Shown piece by piece: positions 8,088 to 15,737 of a stretch of DNA of 25,338 bases. Source of the stretch: Clostridia bacterium (GTDB lineage Bacteria; Bacillota_A; Clostridia; Oscillospirales; CAG-272); the NCBI GenBank assembly GCA_017462445.1, contig JAFTRB010000056.1, positions 1 to 25,338 on the forward strand, in the 5' to 3' direction. Numbering within the stretch: the stretch's first letter is position 1; the number at the start of each line of letters is the position of its first letter. The position numbers and the translations under genes are program-made. The notes under the pieces were generated by a model. The model saw nothing but the letters and a program-made list of their open reading frames with translations, made no database searches and was not told the origin of the DNA.

Positions 8088-9044
8088 ATGTTCAAAATAA
8101 AGGAGCAAATCGGCAAGGAGAGCTGTATCGTAATCGGCGGCCTTGGCGAATACAATTTAACCGACACGATGGAGTGCGGACAGTGCTTCCGCTATGAGAG
8201 GGTCGAATGCAATGAGCTATCAGCAAGATATGTGACGGTGGCATACGGTCATATCCTTGATGTGGGACAAAGGGAGTGTGGCGAGCTTATCTTCTTCACC
8301 GACGACGATGCCTTGGTTGACATGGTGGGTATTCCGTATTTCAACCTTGACACCGATCTGGCAGAAATAAAGAATGATATCCTTCGGCGCACAAGCTCGG
8401 AGTGGCTTAAAGCGGCGGCAGACGCGGCAGGCGGAATTGCCATTCTACGCCAGGAGCCCTTTGAGACGCTTATCTCGTTTATCATCTCCCAGAATAATAA
8501 CATACCAAGAATTCGTAAGATAGTGAGGCAAATCTGCGCCGAGTATGGTGTAAATCTTGCTTTACATAACAATCTGCAAAAATGCCCATTTAAGCAGATT
8601 GACGGCACCCCGTGTGAAGAAAAATGCCGCGAATGCGGTAGGTGCTATACCTTCCCCTCTGCCTCGGATATCCTCGAAAATCCCGAAGGGCTTCTCCCCT
8701 CCCACCCCGGCTTCCGCTATGGCTATATTCTCGATGCCTGCGAAAGAGTAGCCGACGGCAGGGTAAGGCTTGATATGATTGCCGCCGCCAGAAGCTTCAC
8801 TCACACCCTAGAATGCCTGAAGGAAATACGCGGTGTCGGCGACAAGGTTGCCTCCTGTGTTGCCCTTTTTGGCTTTGGCAATCTTGATGCCTTCCCCATT
8901 GATGTTTGGATGAAGCGAGCGATCGACACCTACTTTGACGGCGAGCTTGATGTAGATGCGCTGGGTCCGTATCGCGGAATGGCTCAGCAATATATCTTCC
9001 ATTATATCAGGAATATAGAGGGCGCACAGGGGAAAAAGAGCTGA
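8088..9044 (+). CDS. OGG1-type 8-oxoguanine DNA glycosylase/AP lyase with a Cys-rich insert
   Basis: A 318-residue base-excision repair enzyme of the OGG1 family, which removes 8-oxoguanine and can cleave the AP site. The N-terminal domain includes TMECGQCFRYE (27-37), the usual damage-binding half. The helix-hairpin-helix-GPD part has ISQNNNIPRIRKIV (133-146), the hairpin EIRGVGDKVASC with the expected Schiff-base lysine Lys253, and AFPIDVW with catalytic Asp272. Unusual: between CAEYG (150-154) and YTFPS (187-191), where human OGG1 has a short stretch ending in YHGFPS, there are about 25 extra residues with five cysteines (166, 176, 180, 183, 186), a possible metal site. The start ATG at 8088 follows AAGAGGTAAG. 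Its promoter is unclear. It is divergent from the DUF6062 operon and followed by a palindrome. Confidence 0.9.
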   Translation: MFKIKEQIGKESCIVIGGLGEYNLTDTMECGQCFRYERVECNELSARYVTVAYGHILDVGQRECGELIFFTDDDALVDMVGIPYFNLDTDLAEIKNDILRRTSSEWLKAAADAAGGIAILRQEPFETLISFIISQNNNIPRIRKIVRQICAEYGVNLALHNNLQKCPFKQIDGTPCEEKCRECGRCYTFPSASDILENPEGLLPSHPGFRYGYILDACERVADGRVRLDMIAAARSFTHTLECLKEIRGVGDKVASCVALFGFGNLDAFPIDVWMKRAIDTYFDGELDVDALGPYRGMAQQYIFHYIRNIEGAQGKKS

Positions 9045-9065
9045 AATTCATTGCAAAATCATACA

Positions 9066-9086
9066 ATGTAACACGCCGTGTTACAT
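9066..9086. promoter_or_regulatory. 21-bp perfect palindrome, candidate operator
   Basis: Arms ATGTAACACG (9066-9075) and CGTGTTACAT (9077-9086) are perfect inverted repeats around one base. It lies 22 bp after the glycosylase stop and 29 bp before the -35 of the regulator gene. It is not followed by a T-run on either strand, so a simple intrinsic terminator is unlikely. A dimeric regulator binding site is the better reading, but no specific regulator family is recognised. Confidence 0.5.
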
Positions 9087-9115
9087 AAATGCGCAATATT
9101 CCACCTTATAGTTGA

Positions 9116-9144
9116 TTGACCGCTCCCCTCTGCGCTGGTATAAT
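9116..9144 (+). promoter_or_regulatory. Sigma-A promoter of the membrane HTH regulator gene
   Basis: TTGACC (9116-9121), a spacer of exactly 17 bp and a perfect TATAAT (9139-9144) make a near-consensus promoter. Transcription should start near 9151, giving a leader of about 37 nt to the ATG at 9188, which is served by AAAGGAG at 9175-9181. Confidence 0.8.
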
Positions 9145-9187
9145 AATATCATCAGGGGCATACTTACCCTTTGCAAAGGAGAATAAT

Positions 9188-10105
9188 ATGAGCTTAGGAA
9201 CAAATCTTGCTTATTTACGAAAAGAAAAGGCAATTACCCAGGAGAGATTGGCCGAAATGATGTCGGTTTCCCGACAAACCGTATCCCGATGGGAGAGCGA
9301 CTCTGTGCTTCCGGATGTAGATACACTTATTAGGCTATGTGATATTTTCGGCTGCGACCTTGACAGCCTGGTAAGGGGAGATGTAACAACAAAAGCGGAT
9401 GGCGAATGCGACAGTGAAGTAAGCTATGATACTGCAATTGCACAAACACGAAGTCTTTTCAAAAGACTTGCCCTATTAGTTGCTCTCGGTGTTTTTATAA
9501 TTATAAGCGGTGTCTCGGCTATGCTGTTTGTTCTGGGATACACTGGTAATGAAATATACGGAACAATTACTCTACTTGCCTTTGTCGCTCTGGGAACAGG
9601 TGCGCTTGTTTATTCCGGTATATCGCACGCTATAAAAACCAAGGATATACCGCGCATTCCCTTGGACTCTTATAAAAAGGATCACTTCTTCCGTCTATCG
9701 CCCTGGCTCTTCTCAATTGCAATAGTATTTTTAATTCTTAATGTTATAATGCTGATATGGTTACTTTACGGATCGGTCGCAAACAACATACAGCACCGCA
9801 TATTCGGTTGGTTTATGCTTATAATTGCAATATGCGTATCTATGATCGTCTATACCGGTGTTCGCATATCCGAGGAGGGCTTTGTCACCGAGAGAGCCCT
9901 GGAGCTTTGCGAGGGAGGAAAAGAAAAAAAGCTCCTTGAGGCAATCAACTCATCTATTATGATGGTTGCAACAATAGTATTTCTCCTCCTGGGTTTGTTG
10001 AAGAATCTATGGCATCCTGCCTGGGTAGCCTTCCCGATTGGCGGCATCCTTACAGGTATTGTTTCGGCAATCTTCGGTGCAGTCAGCGGCGCATCCAAAG
10101 ACTGA
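9188..10105 (+). CDS. XRE-family HTH regulator with six membrane segments
   Basis: A 305-residue protein joining an N-terminal XRE/Cro-type helix-turn-helix to a multi-pass membrane domain. The HTH occupies about residues 4-60; QERLAEMMSVSRQTVSRWESDSVLPDVDTL (18-47) is a classic lambda-repressor-like motif with the recognition helix at SRQTVSRWE. Hydrophobic segments follow at about 95-116, 126-146, 173-194, 206-223, 257-273 and 281-299. This fusion is common in Firmicutes and is thought to report membrane or envelope state to DNA, but the signal here is unknown. The ATG at 9188 has AAAGGAG 6 nt upstream; the open frame extends 24 codons further upstream without a ribosome site and across the promoter, so that part is not coding. 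A palindrome upstream may be its operator. It is monocistronic and ends at a terminator. Confidence 0.85.
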   Translation: MSLGTNLAYLRKEKAITQERLAEMMSVSRQTVSRWESDSVLPDVDTLIRLCDIFGCDLDSLVRGDVTTKADGECDSEVSYDTAIAQTRSLFKRLALLVALGVFIIISGVSAMLFVLGYTGNEIYGTITLLAFVALGTGALVYSGISHAIKTKDIPRIPLDSYKKDHFFRLSPWLFSIAIVFLILNVIMLIWLLYGSVANNIQHRIFGWFMLIIAICVSMIVYTGVRISEEGFVTERALELCEGGKEKKLLEAINSSIMMVATIVFLLLGLLKNLWHPAWVAFPIGGILTGIVSAIFGAVSGASKD

Positions 10106-10156
10106 TTATGTAAATAATAATTTGCATTATTTATATCAATTATCTTCAATAACGCA

Positions 10157-10200
10157 ACACGCCCCACGGCTTTTGCCGTGGGGCGTGCTTATTTTGTTAG
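10157..10200. terminator. Strong intrinsic terminator between convergent regulator gene and infB
   Basis: A 13-bp perfect stem (CACGCCCCACGGC at 10158-10170 with its complement at 10175-10187) and a TTTT loop lie between the regulator stop (10105) and the infB stop (10215). On the plus strand it is followed by CTTATTTTGTT, a good T tract. On the minus strand the tail is TTGCGTTATT, weaker, so it probably ends both transcripts but serves the plus strand best. Confidence 0.85.
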
Positions 10201-10214
10201 TCTTGGGGGCGAGA

Positions 10215-13200
10215 TTATCTCGCGACCTCCTCCATAATGAATGCCTCAAGGGTATCGCCCTCGCGGATATCGTTGAACTTCTCGATACCTACACCGCACT
10301 CATAGCCGGTGTTGACCTCCTTGACATCGTCCTTGAAGCGACGAAGAGAGGAGATTCTGTCCTCGAAGATAACAATACCGTCACGAACGATACGGATAGA
10401 GGACTGACGGGTGATCTTACCGTCCTGGACATAGCAGCCCGCGATGATGCCGACACCGGGAACCTTGATGGTCTGGCGTACCTCGGCGTGGCCGAGAAGA
10501 ACCTCACGGAACTCGGGAGCAAGCATACCCTTCATAGCCGCCTCGATCTCGTCGATGATCTCATAGATGATACGGTGGCAACGGATATCAACTCCGTTAT
10601 GCTCTGCCGAATCAAGCGCGTTCTTGTCGGGACGAACATTGAAGCCGACGATTATAGCATCGGAGGCGGAGGCAAGCATAACATCGCTCTCGGTGATACC
10701 ACCAACTGCGGAGTGAATTACATTTACCTTTACCTCGTCATTGGTAAGCTTAAGCAGCGATGCCTTTACCGCCTCTGCAGAGCCGGCAACATCCGCCTTT
10801 ACGATAATATTGAGCGTCTGAACGCCCTCGGAGATACGGCTGAACAGCTCGTCGAGGTTGACCTTGGCGTTGGCGGAGAGTATCTCCTGACGCTGTCTTT
10901 CTCTTCTCTGCTCGGCGAGAGTTCTTGCCATCTTCTCGTCCTCAACGGCATTCATCTCGTCACCTGCCTGGGGAACATCGTCAAGACCGATGATCTCAAC
11001 AGGAACAGAGGGACCTGCGCTCTTGACGGTTCTGCCCTTATCGTCTACCATCGCTCTTACTCTACCGGTTGCGGTGCCTACGATTACATAGTCGCCCTGG
11101 TGGAGTGTACCGTTCTGTACAAGCACGGTTGCAACAGGACCACGGCCCTTATCAAGCTTGGACTCGATAACCAAGCCCTTTGCCCTCTTGGTGGGATTGG
11201 CACGAAGCTCCTTTACCTCTGCGACAAGCAGAACGCTCTCCAAAAGATCCTCAATACCCATCTTGGTGTGGGCAGAAACAGGAACTGTGATAACATCGCC
11301 ACCCCACTGCTCGGGAACAAGCTCGTACTGAGTGAGCTGGTTAAGAACATTGTCAGGGTTTGCCGTGGGCTTATCCATCTTATTGATTGCAACGATGATA
11401 TCAATGCCTGCGGCCTTTGCGTGGTTGATAGCCTCAACCGTCTGGGGCATTACGCCGTCATCTGCGGCAACAACAAGGATTGCAATATCTGTGGACTGGG
11501 CGCCTCTCATACGCATTGAAGTGAAGGCCTCGTGACCGGGAGTATCAAGGAAGGTGATATCCTTGTCATTAATTCTTACACGGTATGCACCGATTGCCTG
11601 GGTAATACCGCCTGCCTCACCGCGTGTTACATTTGTATGTCGGATCGCGTCGAGGATAGATGTCTTTCCATGGTCAACATGTCCCATTACGCAGACAACG
11701 GGCGCTCTCTCGATGAGATCCTCCTCATTGTCCTCCGCCTCGGTGAAGAGACGCTCCTCGATGGTGACAACGACCTCTTTTTCAACCTTGATGCCAAACT
11801 CGTCGGCAATAAGTTCGGCTGTGCCGTAGTCTATAACATCATTAAGACCCTTCATCTCGCCCATCATCATAAGCTTTTTGATGACCTCGGCGCTGGTCTT
11901 CTTCATTCTCATAGCAAGCTCGGACACGGTGATTTCATCGGGAACGGTGATTTCAAGCTGCTTCGCTCTTGCGCGCTCAGCCTCCATTCTCTTGATTCTT
12001 TCTCTCTCCCTATCCTGCTTGGAGCCCTTGCTCTGTCCGCGATTATCCTGGCGCTTGACCTTGGTCTTGGAGCTTGCGCTCTCGGTTCCGCGGGCAATTG
12101 CGTAATACTGATCATTGTAACGCTCATCGTACTTGGAGAGGTCGACCTCTGTGGTACGAAGGTCAACAACCCTCTTGCCCTTTTCCTGGGTGGAATACTC
12201 GGCATCCAGATTTACACCGCCCTGAACCGTTCTGTCAGCGGTGGGAGTAATGGTGCGGAACTGCTGGCGCTGAGCCTTTCTCTCCTCCTTCTTGGGAGCT
12301 TGGGGCTGCGCCTTGGGCTGCTCTGCCTGCTTCTGCCTTCTCTCCATCTGGGCCTGCTGAGCCTGCTGGGCGGGGCGAAGGGTCGATGCCTGCTTTGCCG
12401 CCTCGGCTACTGCCTCGGGGCGCTGAGCCTGCTGGGGCTGTGTCTGCTGCTGGGGCGCGGGCCTCTGTCCGCCCTGGGGCGCATTCTGTGGGCGCTGGCC
12501 ACCCTGACCGTTCTGTCCGTTCTGAGGTCTTTGACCGTTCTGTCCGCCCTTGAAGCCGCTTGCCTCGCGGTTCATATTCTCACGGCGGCGCGCAAAGGGA
12601 TCCTCGGAGGGGCGCTGACCGTAGCGGCTCTGTCCGCCTCTGTCGCCCTGCGGTCTCTGTCCGTTTTGACCGTTCTGTCCGTTTTGACCGTTCTGTCCGT
12701 TTTGACCGTTCTGTCCGTTTTGAGGCCTCTGCCCGTTCTGTCCTCCCTGAGGTCTTTGACCGTTCTGCCCATTCTGGGGCCTTTGACCGTTTTGTCCGCC
12801 CTGAGGAGCGTTTTGCTGGCGCTGTCCACCCTGGCTATTCTGCCCGTTTTGGGGCCTCTGTCCCTGGGGCTGAGCGGGTCTTTGTCCCTCATTCGCCTTA
12901 GGCTCTGCCTTTGGCTCGGGCTTAGGCTCAGGCTTAGGCTCTGTCTTTACCTCGGGCTTGGGTTCAGGCTTGGGTTCAGGCTTTGGCTCTGCCTTCGGCT
13001 CGGGCTTTACCTCGGGCTTGGGCTCGGGCTTTGACTCTGTCTTTGGCTTTGCCGCTGTAATTGTAACCACTCCGTCAAGATATGCATCAATATTGCCTAT
13101 CTGGTGACCAAGTGTCATATGCTGCATAAACGCCTCGAACTCGGTGTCGCTGACCGAGCCACCCGCATTTTTATCAATTCCGATAGCCTTGAAGCTGTCG

Positions 13201-13265
13201 ATGACCTCCTTGGACTTCATTCCAAAATCCTTGGAGACCTCGGTAATCTTTAATACTTTTGCCAT
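10215..13265 (-). CDS. infB: Translation initiation factor IF-2 with long repetitive N-terminal region
   Basis: IF-2 is the GTPase that brings initiator tRNA to the 30S subunit and promotes subunit joining. The 1016-residue product has an IF2N domain at its start ([16 protein letters not shown]), a second one at about 437-497, then the G domain with GHVDHGKT (528-535), DTPGH (574-578) and NKMD (628-631), followed by domains II to IV including the IF2 C-terminal region. Between the IF2N domains lies a long disordered tract: a Lys-Pro-Glu stretch (about 74-124) and a Gly-Gln-Asn/Arg-Pro-Gln stretch (about 126-275). I chose ATG 13263-13265 because AAAGGGTG lies 6-7 nt upstream. A GTG three codons earlier overlaps that site. 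It is the last gene of the rimP-nusA-ylxR-ylxQ-infB operon, 34 bp after ylxQ. Usual IF-2 is about 700-900 residues, so this is long because of the tract. Confidence 0.97.
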   Translation of the reverse strand: MAKVLKITEVSKDFGMKSKEVIDSFKAIGIDKNAGGSVSDTEFEAFMQHMTLGHQIGNIDAYLDGVVTITAAKPKTESKPEPKPEVKPEPKAEPKPEPKPEPKPEVKTEPKPEPKPEPKAEPKANEGQRPAQPQGQRPQNGQNSQGGQRQQNAPQGGQNGQRPQNGQNGQRPQGGQNGQRPQNGQNGQNGQNGQNGQNGQNGQRPQGDRGGQSRYGQRPSEDPFARRRENMNREASGFKGGQNGQRPQNGQNGQGGQRPQNAPQGGQRPAPQQQTQPQQAQRPEAVAEAAKQASTLRPAQQAQQAQMERRQKQAEQPKAQPQAPKKEERKAQRQQFRTITPTADRTVQGGVNLDAEYSTQEKGKRVVDLRTTEVDLSKYDERYNDQYYAIARGTESASSKTKVKRQDNRGQSKGSKQDRERERIKRMEAERARAKQLEITVPDEITVSELAMRMKKTSAEVIKKLMMMGEMKGLNDVIDYGTAELIADEFGIKVEKEVVVTIEERLFTEAEDNEEDLIERAPVVCVMGHVDHGKTSILDAIRHTNVTRGEAGGITQAIGAYRVRINDKDITFLDTPGHEAFTSMRMRGAQSTDIAILVVAADDGVMPQTVEAINHAKAAGIDIIVAINKMDKPTANPDNVLNQLTQYELVPEQWGGDVITVPVSAHTKMGIEDLLESVLLVAEVKELRANPTKRAKGLVIESKLDKGRGPVATVLVQNGTLHQGDYVIVGTATGRVRAMVDDKGRTVKSAGPSVPVEIIGLDDVPQAGDEMNAVEDEKMARTLAEQRRERQRQEILSANAKVNLDELFSRISEGVQTLNIIVKADVAGSAEAVKASLLKLTNDEVKVNVIHSAVGGITESDVMLASASDAIIVGFNVRPDKNALDSAEHNGVDIRCHRIIYEIIDEIEAAMKGMLAPEFREVLLGHAEVRQTIKVPGVGIIAGCYVQDGKITRQSSIRIVRDGIVIFEDRISSLRRFKDDVKEVNTGYECGVGIEKFNDIREGDTLEAFIMEEVAR
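12450..12887 (-). repeat. Coding tandem repeats (Gly-Gln-Asn / Arg-Pro-Gln) in infB
   Basis: Imperfect 9-bp and 18-bp repeats encode runs of GQN, GQRPQN and GGQ. The purest part is at 12660-12722, where an 18-bp unit reading tccgttttgaccgttctg on the plus strand occurs 3.5 times without change. Each unit encodes two GQN triplets using alternate codons. The adjoining 12894-13046 encodes a (K/E)-P-(E/K) run. Such repeats can change length by slippage or recombination. Confidence 0.9.
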
Positions 13266-13299
13266 ATGTTTCACCCTTTCTTTTGCAAGAAAGTTCCTT

Positions 13300-13629
13300 T
13301 CAGCTTATCGTTTGCGATGCCTTTTTGATCTCGGCGGCAAAGCCCTCGTCGGTCAATGCTACCGTAGCCGGCGAATAGGTTTTGCCAAGCAGATCGCCAA
13401 GCTCATCGCTATTCATATTAAGTGATATACAATCGACGCCGTAAAACTTGCATTTTGCGGTTATTTTATCTTTGGTTGCATTGGAAATGCCATCAGCTAT
13501 AAGCACCAGCTTTATTCTTCCGCGCGACGCAAGCGCCGTCGTCACCTGCTCGGTACCTATAACCACCTTGCCCGCTCTCATGGCAAAGCCAAGCATTCCT
13601 CTCACACGGACCGCCCCGGTGTTACTCAC
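13300..13629 (-). CDS. ylxQ: L7Ae-family ribosomal protein-like YlxQ
   Basis: A 109-residue member of the L7Ae/L30e/S12e/Gadd45 fold, proteins that bind kink-turn RNA. Typical features are [23 protein letters not shown] near the N-terminus and [28 protein letters not shown] in the middle. YlxQ is found in this operon across Firmicutes. I chose GTG 13627-13629 as start: GAGGAGG sits 9 nt upstream inside the end of ylxR, and the reading frames overlap by 8 nt (GTGAGTAA), so translation is likely coupled. A shorter ATG start (MLGFAMRAG) is 10 codons later and lacks a good ribosome site. The gene precedes infB by 34 bp. Confidence 0.92.
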   Translation of the reverse strand: MSNTGAVRVRGMLGFAMRAGKVVIGTEQVTTALASRGRIKLVLIADGISNATKDKITAKCKFYGVDCISLNMNSDELGDLLGKTYSPATVALTDEGFAAEIKKASQTIS

Positions 13630-13891
13630 GGGTGATGTCCTCCTCGAGCCTATCGTATACCTCCTCGGGTATCTTGCACTCCAGCGCCATGTCAATTCTC
13701 TTGGACTTGCGCGCCTTCTTCAAGCAAGCGGCGCTCTTACATAGATATGCGCCTCTGCCGTTTTTCTTTCCGGTCGAGTCAAGCGTTATCTCGCCCTCCG
13801 GGGTACGGAGAACGCGAATCAGCTCATTCTTCGGGAAGCGCTCACCGCAGCCCGAGCATTTTCTGATAGGTTGCTTTTTCTGCGCCTGCAT
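13622..13891 (-). CDS. ylxR: YlxR (DUF448) RNA-binding protein
   Basis: An 89-residue protein of the YlxR/DUF448 family. It has the family features RKCSGCGERFPKNELIRVLR (10-29), LDSTGKKNGRGAYLC (37-51) and the basic tail KKARKSKRIDMAL. The family binds RNA; the Bacillus member has been described as a modulator of RNase P (RnpM). Four cysteines (C12, C15, C51, C56) could hold a metal here, which is inference. The ATG lies one base after the nusA stop (TAATATG), and GCGTAA-type spacing leaves only AAAGGCG as a weak ribosome site, so translation is probably coupled to nusA. Size and position are the normal ones. Confidence 0.95.
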   Translation of the reverse strand: MQAQKKQPIRKCSGCGERFPKNELIRVLRTPEGEITLDSTGKKNGRGAYLCKSAACLKKARKSKRIDMALECKIPEEVYDRLEEDITRE

Positions 13892-13892
13892 A

Positions 13893-14927
13893 TTACGCCT
13901 TTATATCTATCTTACAGCCTGTAAGCCTTGCAACCAGCTTTGCATTCTGACCTTCCTTACCAATGGCAAGGGAGAGCTGGTCGGGAGATACGGTTACTTT
14001 GCAGGAGCGCTCGCCATCCATAACGACCGAGATAACCTTTGCGGGAGAGAGAGCCTCTGCCACATACTCCTCCATAACATCGCTGTACTTGATGATGTCA
14101 ACCTTCTCTCTGCCAAGCTCGGCAAGAATGGCGTTAATTCTCATACCGTTCTTACCAATGCAGGAGCCTATTGCATCAACATTCCCGTCGGTGGACATAA
14201 CAGATATCTTGGTGCGACTGCCCGCCTCGCGGGACACTCCCTTGATAACGATAGTGCCGTCGGCAACCTCGGGAATCTCAAGCTCAAAGAGCCTCTTTAC
14301 AAAATTGGGGTGTATTCTGGAAAGTGTTACGATGGGACCGCGTGTCTCACCGCTCTTGACCTCGGATACAAATACCTTTATCCTGTCGCCAACCTCGTGG
14401 ACCTCGCCGGGGATCTGCTCGCTCTTGAGAAGAGTTGCATAGCCCGTACCGGTATCAAGTATAAGATTTCCGGTGGTGATATCGACCTTGTCAACAACCG
14501 CGGTGATGATCTCCTCCTTCTTCTCCTCGTACTCACGGGTCTGTCTCTCTCTTTCAGCGGTGCGGATCGCCTGAATGATCATCTGCTTTCCGGTCTGCGC
14601 CGACATACGGTGGAAGTTCTTGGTCTTGACCTCGGTCTCCACATAGCCACCAAGCTTGTTGCGGCGGCTGATTGCCTTTGCCTCCGAGAGGGCTATCTGG
14701 CAATGTGGGTCCTCGACCTCACCGTCCGGAACGACCAGCTTCTGCTGGAAGACTCTCATATCGCATTTAACCGGATCAAGATGTACCCTGATGAGTACGG
14801 TGGGAGAGCCAAGCTCCTTGCGGCAGGCATTCGCTACCGCCTCCTCAATCTTTACAAGCATATACTCCTTAGGTATGCCTGCCTCCTTTTCCAGCGCATC
14901 CAGCGCGTTAAATAGCTCTGCGTTCAT
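13893..14927 (-). CDS. nusA: Transcription elongation/termination factor NusA
   Basis: NusA binds RNA polymerase and nascent RNA, promotes pausing and enhances intrinsic termination. The 344-residue product has the N-terminal polymerase-binding domain with DPHCQIALSEAKAISRR (73-89), an S1 domain (about 135-203), KH1 with IGSCIGKNGMRINAILAEL (253-271) and KH2 with LSLAIGKEGQNAKLVARLTG (318-337). It lacks the C-terminal acidic repeats of the Escherichia coli protein, as is normal in Firmicutes. The ATG follows ACAAAGGAAAA. A small GC hairpin lies 15 nt upstream of the start in the rimP-nusA gap. In Bacillus, NusA represses its own operon at a terminator in the leader; a candidate for that element is seen upstream of rimP here. 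Confidence 0.97.
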   Translation of the reverse strand: MNAELFNALDALEKEAGIPKEYMLVKIEEAVANACRKELGSPTVLIRVHLDPVKCDMRVFQQKLVVPDGEVEDPHCQIALSEAKAISRRNKLGGYVETEVKTKNFHRMSAQTGKQMIIQAIRTAERERQTREYEEKKEEIITAVVDKVDITTGNLILDTGTGYATLLKSEQIPGEVHEVGDRIKVFVSEVKSGETRGPIVTLSRIHPNFVKRLFELEIPEVADGTIVIKGVSREAGSRTKISVMSTDGNVDAIGSCIGKNGMRINAILAELGREKVDIIKYSDVMEEYVAEALSPAKVISVVMDGERSCKVTVSPDQLSLAIGKEGQNAKLVARLTGCKIDIKA

Positions 14928-14941
14928 TTTTCCTTTGTACC

Positions 14942-14957
14942 TACCCCGAAAGGGGTA
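14942..14957 (-). other. Small hairpin in the rimP-nusA gap
   Basis: Arms TACCCC and GGGGTA with a 4-nt loop sit 15 nt upstream of the nusA start, just 5' of its ribosome binding site. There is no T tract on the minus strand, so it should not terminate. It may be a processing site, an RNA stabiliser or a modulator of nusA translation. Confidence 0.45.
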
Positions 14958-14991
14958 TCCTTTCTATTTTCTTTTTTTATAAACCAATTAA

Positions 14992-15468
14992 TTATTCCTC
15001 GTCAAGCTCCATCTCGGTATAGATGGTTGCAAGCTTGGAGATTGCTGTGCGAGGCAGGGTGACAGCGCTGCCCTCCTCGTCTATTGTTACATTGCCATTC
15101 TCATAGGACACAAGAGTGCCAACTATGCTCTTTCTTCCTTCATATGGAGCAAATAGCTTTGCCTCTACCGCCTGTCCCAAGCTAAGCGCTATATGCTCCT
15201 CGGTGCGAAGCTCACGCTCAATTCCGGGGCTTGAAACCTCGAGATAGTAGAAGTCCTCAATGGGATCTACCTCGTCAAGTATGGGATCAATAGCGCGATG
15301 CACCCTTTCACAGTCTTCAATGTTGATGCCCCTATCATTGTCAATGGTAATTTCAAGATGATAGTCCGCGCCAACCTTCGTGAAGGTGACATCCCAAATG
15401 CGATAACCAAGCTCGCTTACTGTGGGAGCAATAGCCTCGCGTACCGTTTCCTTTACGCTCTTCTTCAT
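14992..15468 (-). CDS. rimP: Ribosome maturation factor RimP
   Basis: RimP assists maturation of the 30S subunit. The 158-residue protein shows the family's N-terminal domain with LGYRIWDVTFTKVGADYHLEITIDNDRGINIEDCERVHRAIDPILDEVDPI compressed in the usual order (residues about 20-70), the conserved YYLEVSSPGIERELRT at 74-89 and the C-terminal Sm-like beta barrel. Length is typical. The ATG at 15468 has AGGAG about 11 nt upstream, a slightly long spacing, and no better start is available. It is the first gene of the nusA-infB operon and has an unusually long, foldable leader of about 195 nt. Confidence 0.96.
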   Translation of the reverse strand: MKKSVKETVREAIAPTVSELGYRIWDVTFTKVGADYHLEITIDNDRGINIEDCERVHRAIDPILDEVDPIEDFYYLEVSSPGIERELRTEEHIALSLGQAVEAKLFAPYEGRKSIVGTLVSYENGNVTIDEEGSAVTLPRTAISKLATIYTEMELDEE

Positions 15469-15528
15469 AATGGTAATATCTCCTGTATTTATTATCTATC
15501 CGTTTTCTATCTGTTTTCTGTATCAGGC

Positions 15529-15604
15529 TATTCATCGGGCTCGTCTCACGGCAACCAAAAGTCAGCGGTAAGCGAAGGGCCGCATGCCCCCGCCCGAGTG
15601 AATA
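15529..15604 (-). ncRNA. Structured leader RNA of the rimP operon, long-range helix
   Basis: On the minus strand TATTCACTCGGGC (15592-15604) pairs with GCCCGATGAATA (15529-15540): 12 base pairs with one bulged C, enclosing about 51 nt. Inside, CTTAC and GTGAG (15545-15572) can form a second helix continued by two G-C pairs after a C-C mismatch. The element ends 60 nt before the rimP start. It does not match the consensus of any riboswitch I know. That it is a functional leader RNA is inference from pairing and from its position in a core operon. Confidence 0.45.
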
Positions 15605-15621
15605 TCTTTATTCATAAACAA

Positions 15622-15645
15622 GAGACTGGCCCGTAGGTCAGTCTC
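15622..15645 (-). terminator. Leader hairpin of the rimP operon with UACG loop, candidate attenuator
   Basis: Minus-strand arms GAGACTGACC and GGCCAGTCTC form a 10-bp stem with one A-C mismatch, closed by the stable loop C(UACG)G. It is followed by TTGTTTATG, an interrupted U tract. It lies about 20-40 nt after the predicted transcription start. A weak hairpin with a broken U tract is the profile of NusA-dependent terminators. On the plus strand the same hairpin is followed by CTTTTT and would be a stronger terminator, but no plus-strand gene precedes it. Confidence 0.55.
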
Positions 15646-15670
15646 CTTTTTACATTATTTTACTATATAC

Positions 15671-15698
15671 ATTATAACACAATTTTGTAAAAAATCAA
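15671..15698 (-). promoter_or_regulatory. Promoter of the rimP-nusA-ylxR-ylxQ-infB operon
   Basis: On the minus strand TTGATT (15693-15698), a 16-bp AT-rich spacer and a perfect TATAAT (15671-15676). Transcription should begin near 15664, about 195 nt before rimP. No terminator separates this promoter from the small gene ending at 15738, so readthrough from upstream is possible. Confidence 0.7.
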
Positions 15699-15737
15699 GT
15701 GCTTTATAAAAATTTCTAAAATATTTATTACAAAGCC

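Noticed and set aside
9045..9090. Palindrome after the glycosylase gene read as an intrinsic terminator
   Set aside because: There is no T-run after the stem on the plus strand, and it is centred on a single base, leaving no proper loop.
12660..12722. Regular 18-bp repeats resembling a short repeat array
   Set aside because: They have no spacers and keep the infB reading frame (Gly-Gln-Asn), so they are coding tandem repeats and not CRISPR.
11532..13034. A 500-codon Leu-rich open frame on the plus strand opposite infB
   Set aside because: It is the antisense of the low-complexity infB region; its composition comes from the repeats, and it has no recognisable domain or ribosome binding site, while infB on the other strand is certain.
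15502..15650. tRNA, SRP RNA or a known riboswitch in the rimP leader
   Set aside because: No cloverleaf, no SRP GGAAGGAAGC-like core and no consensus of a known riboswitch could be fitted; only generic helices are supported.
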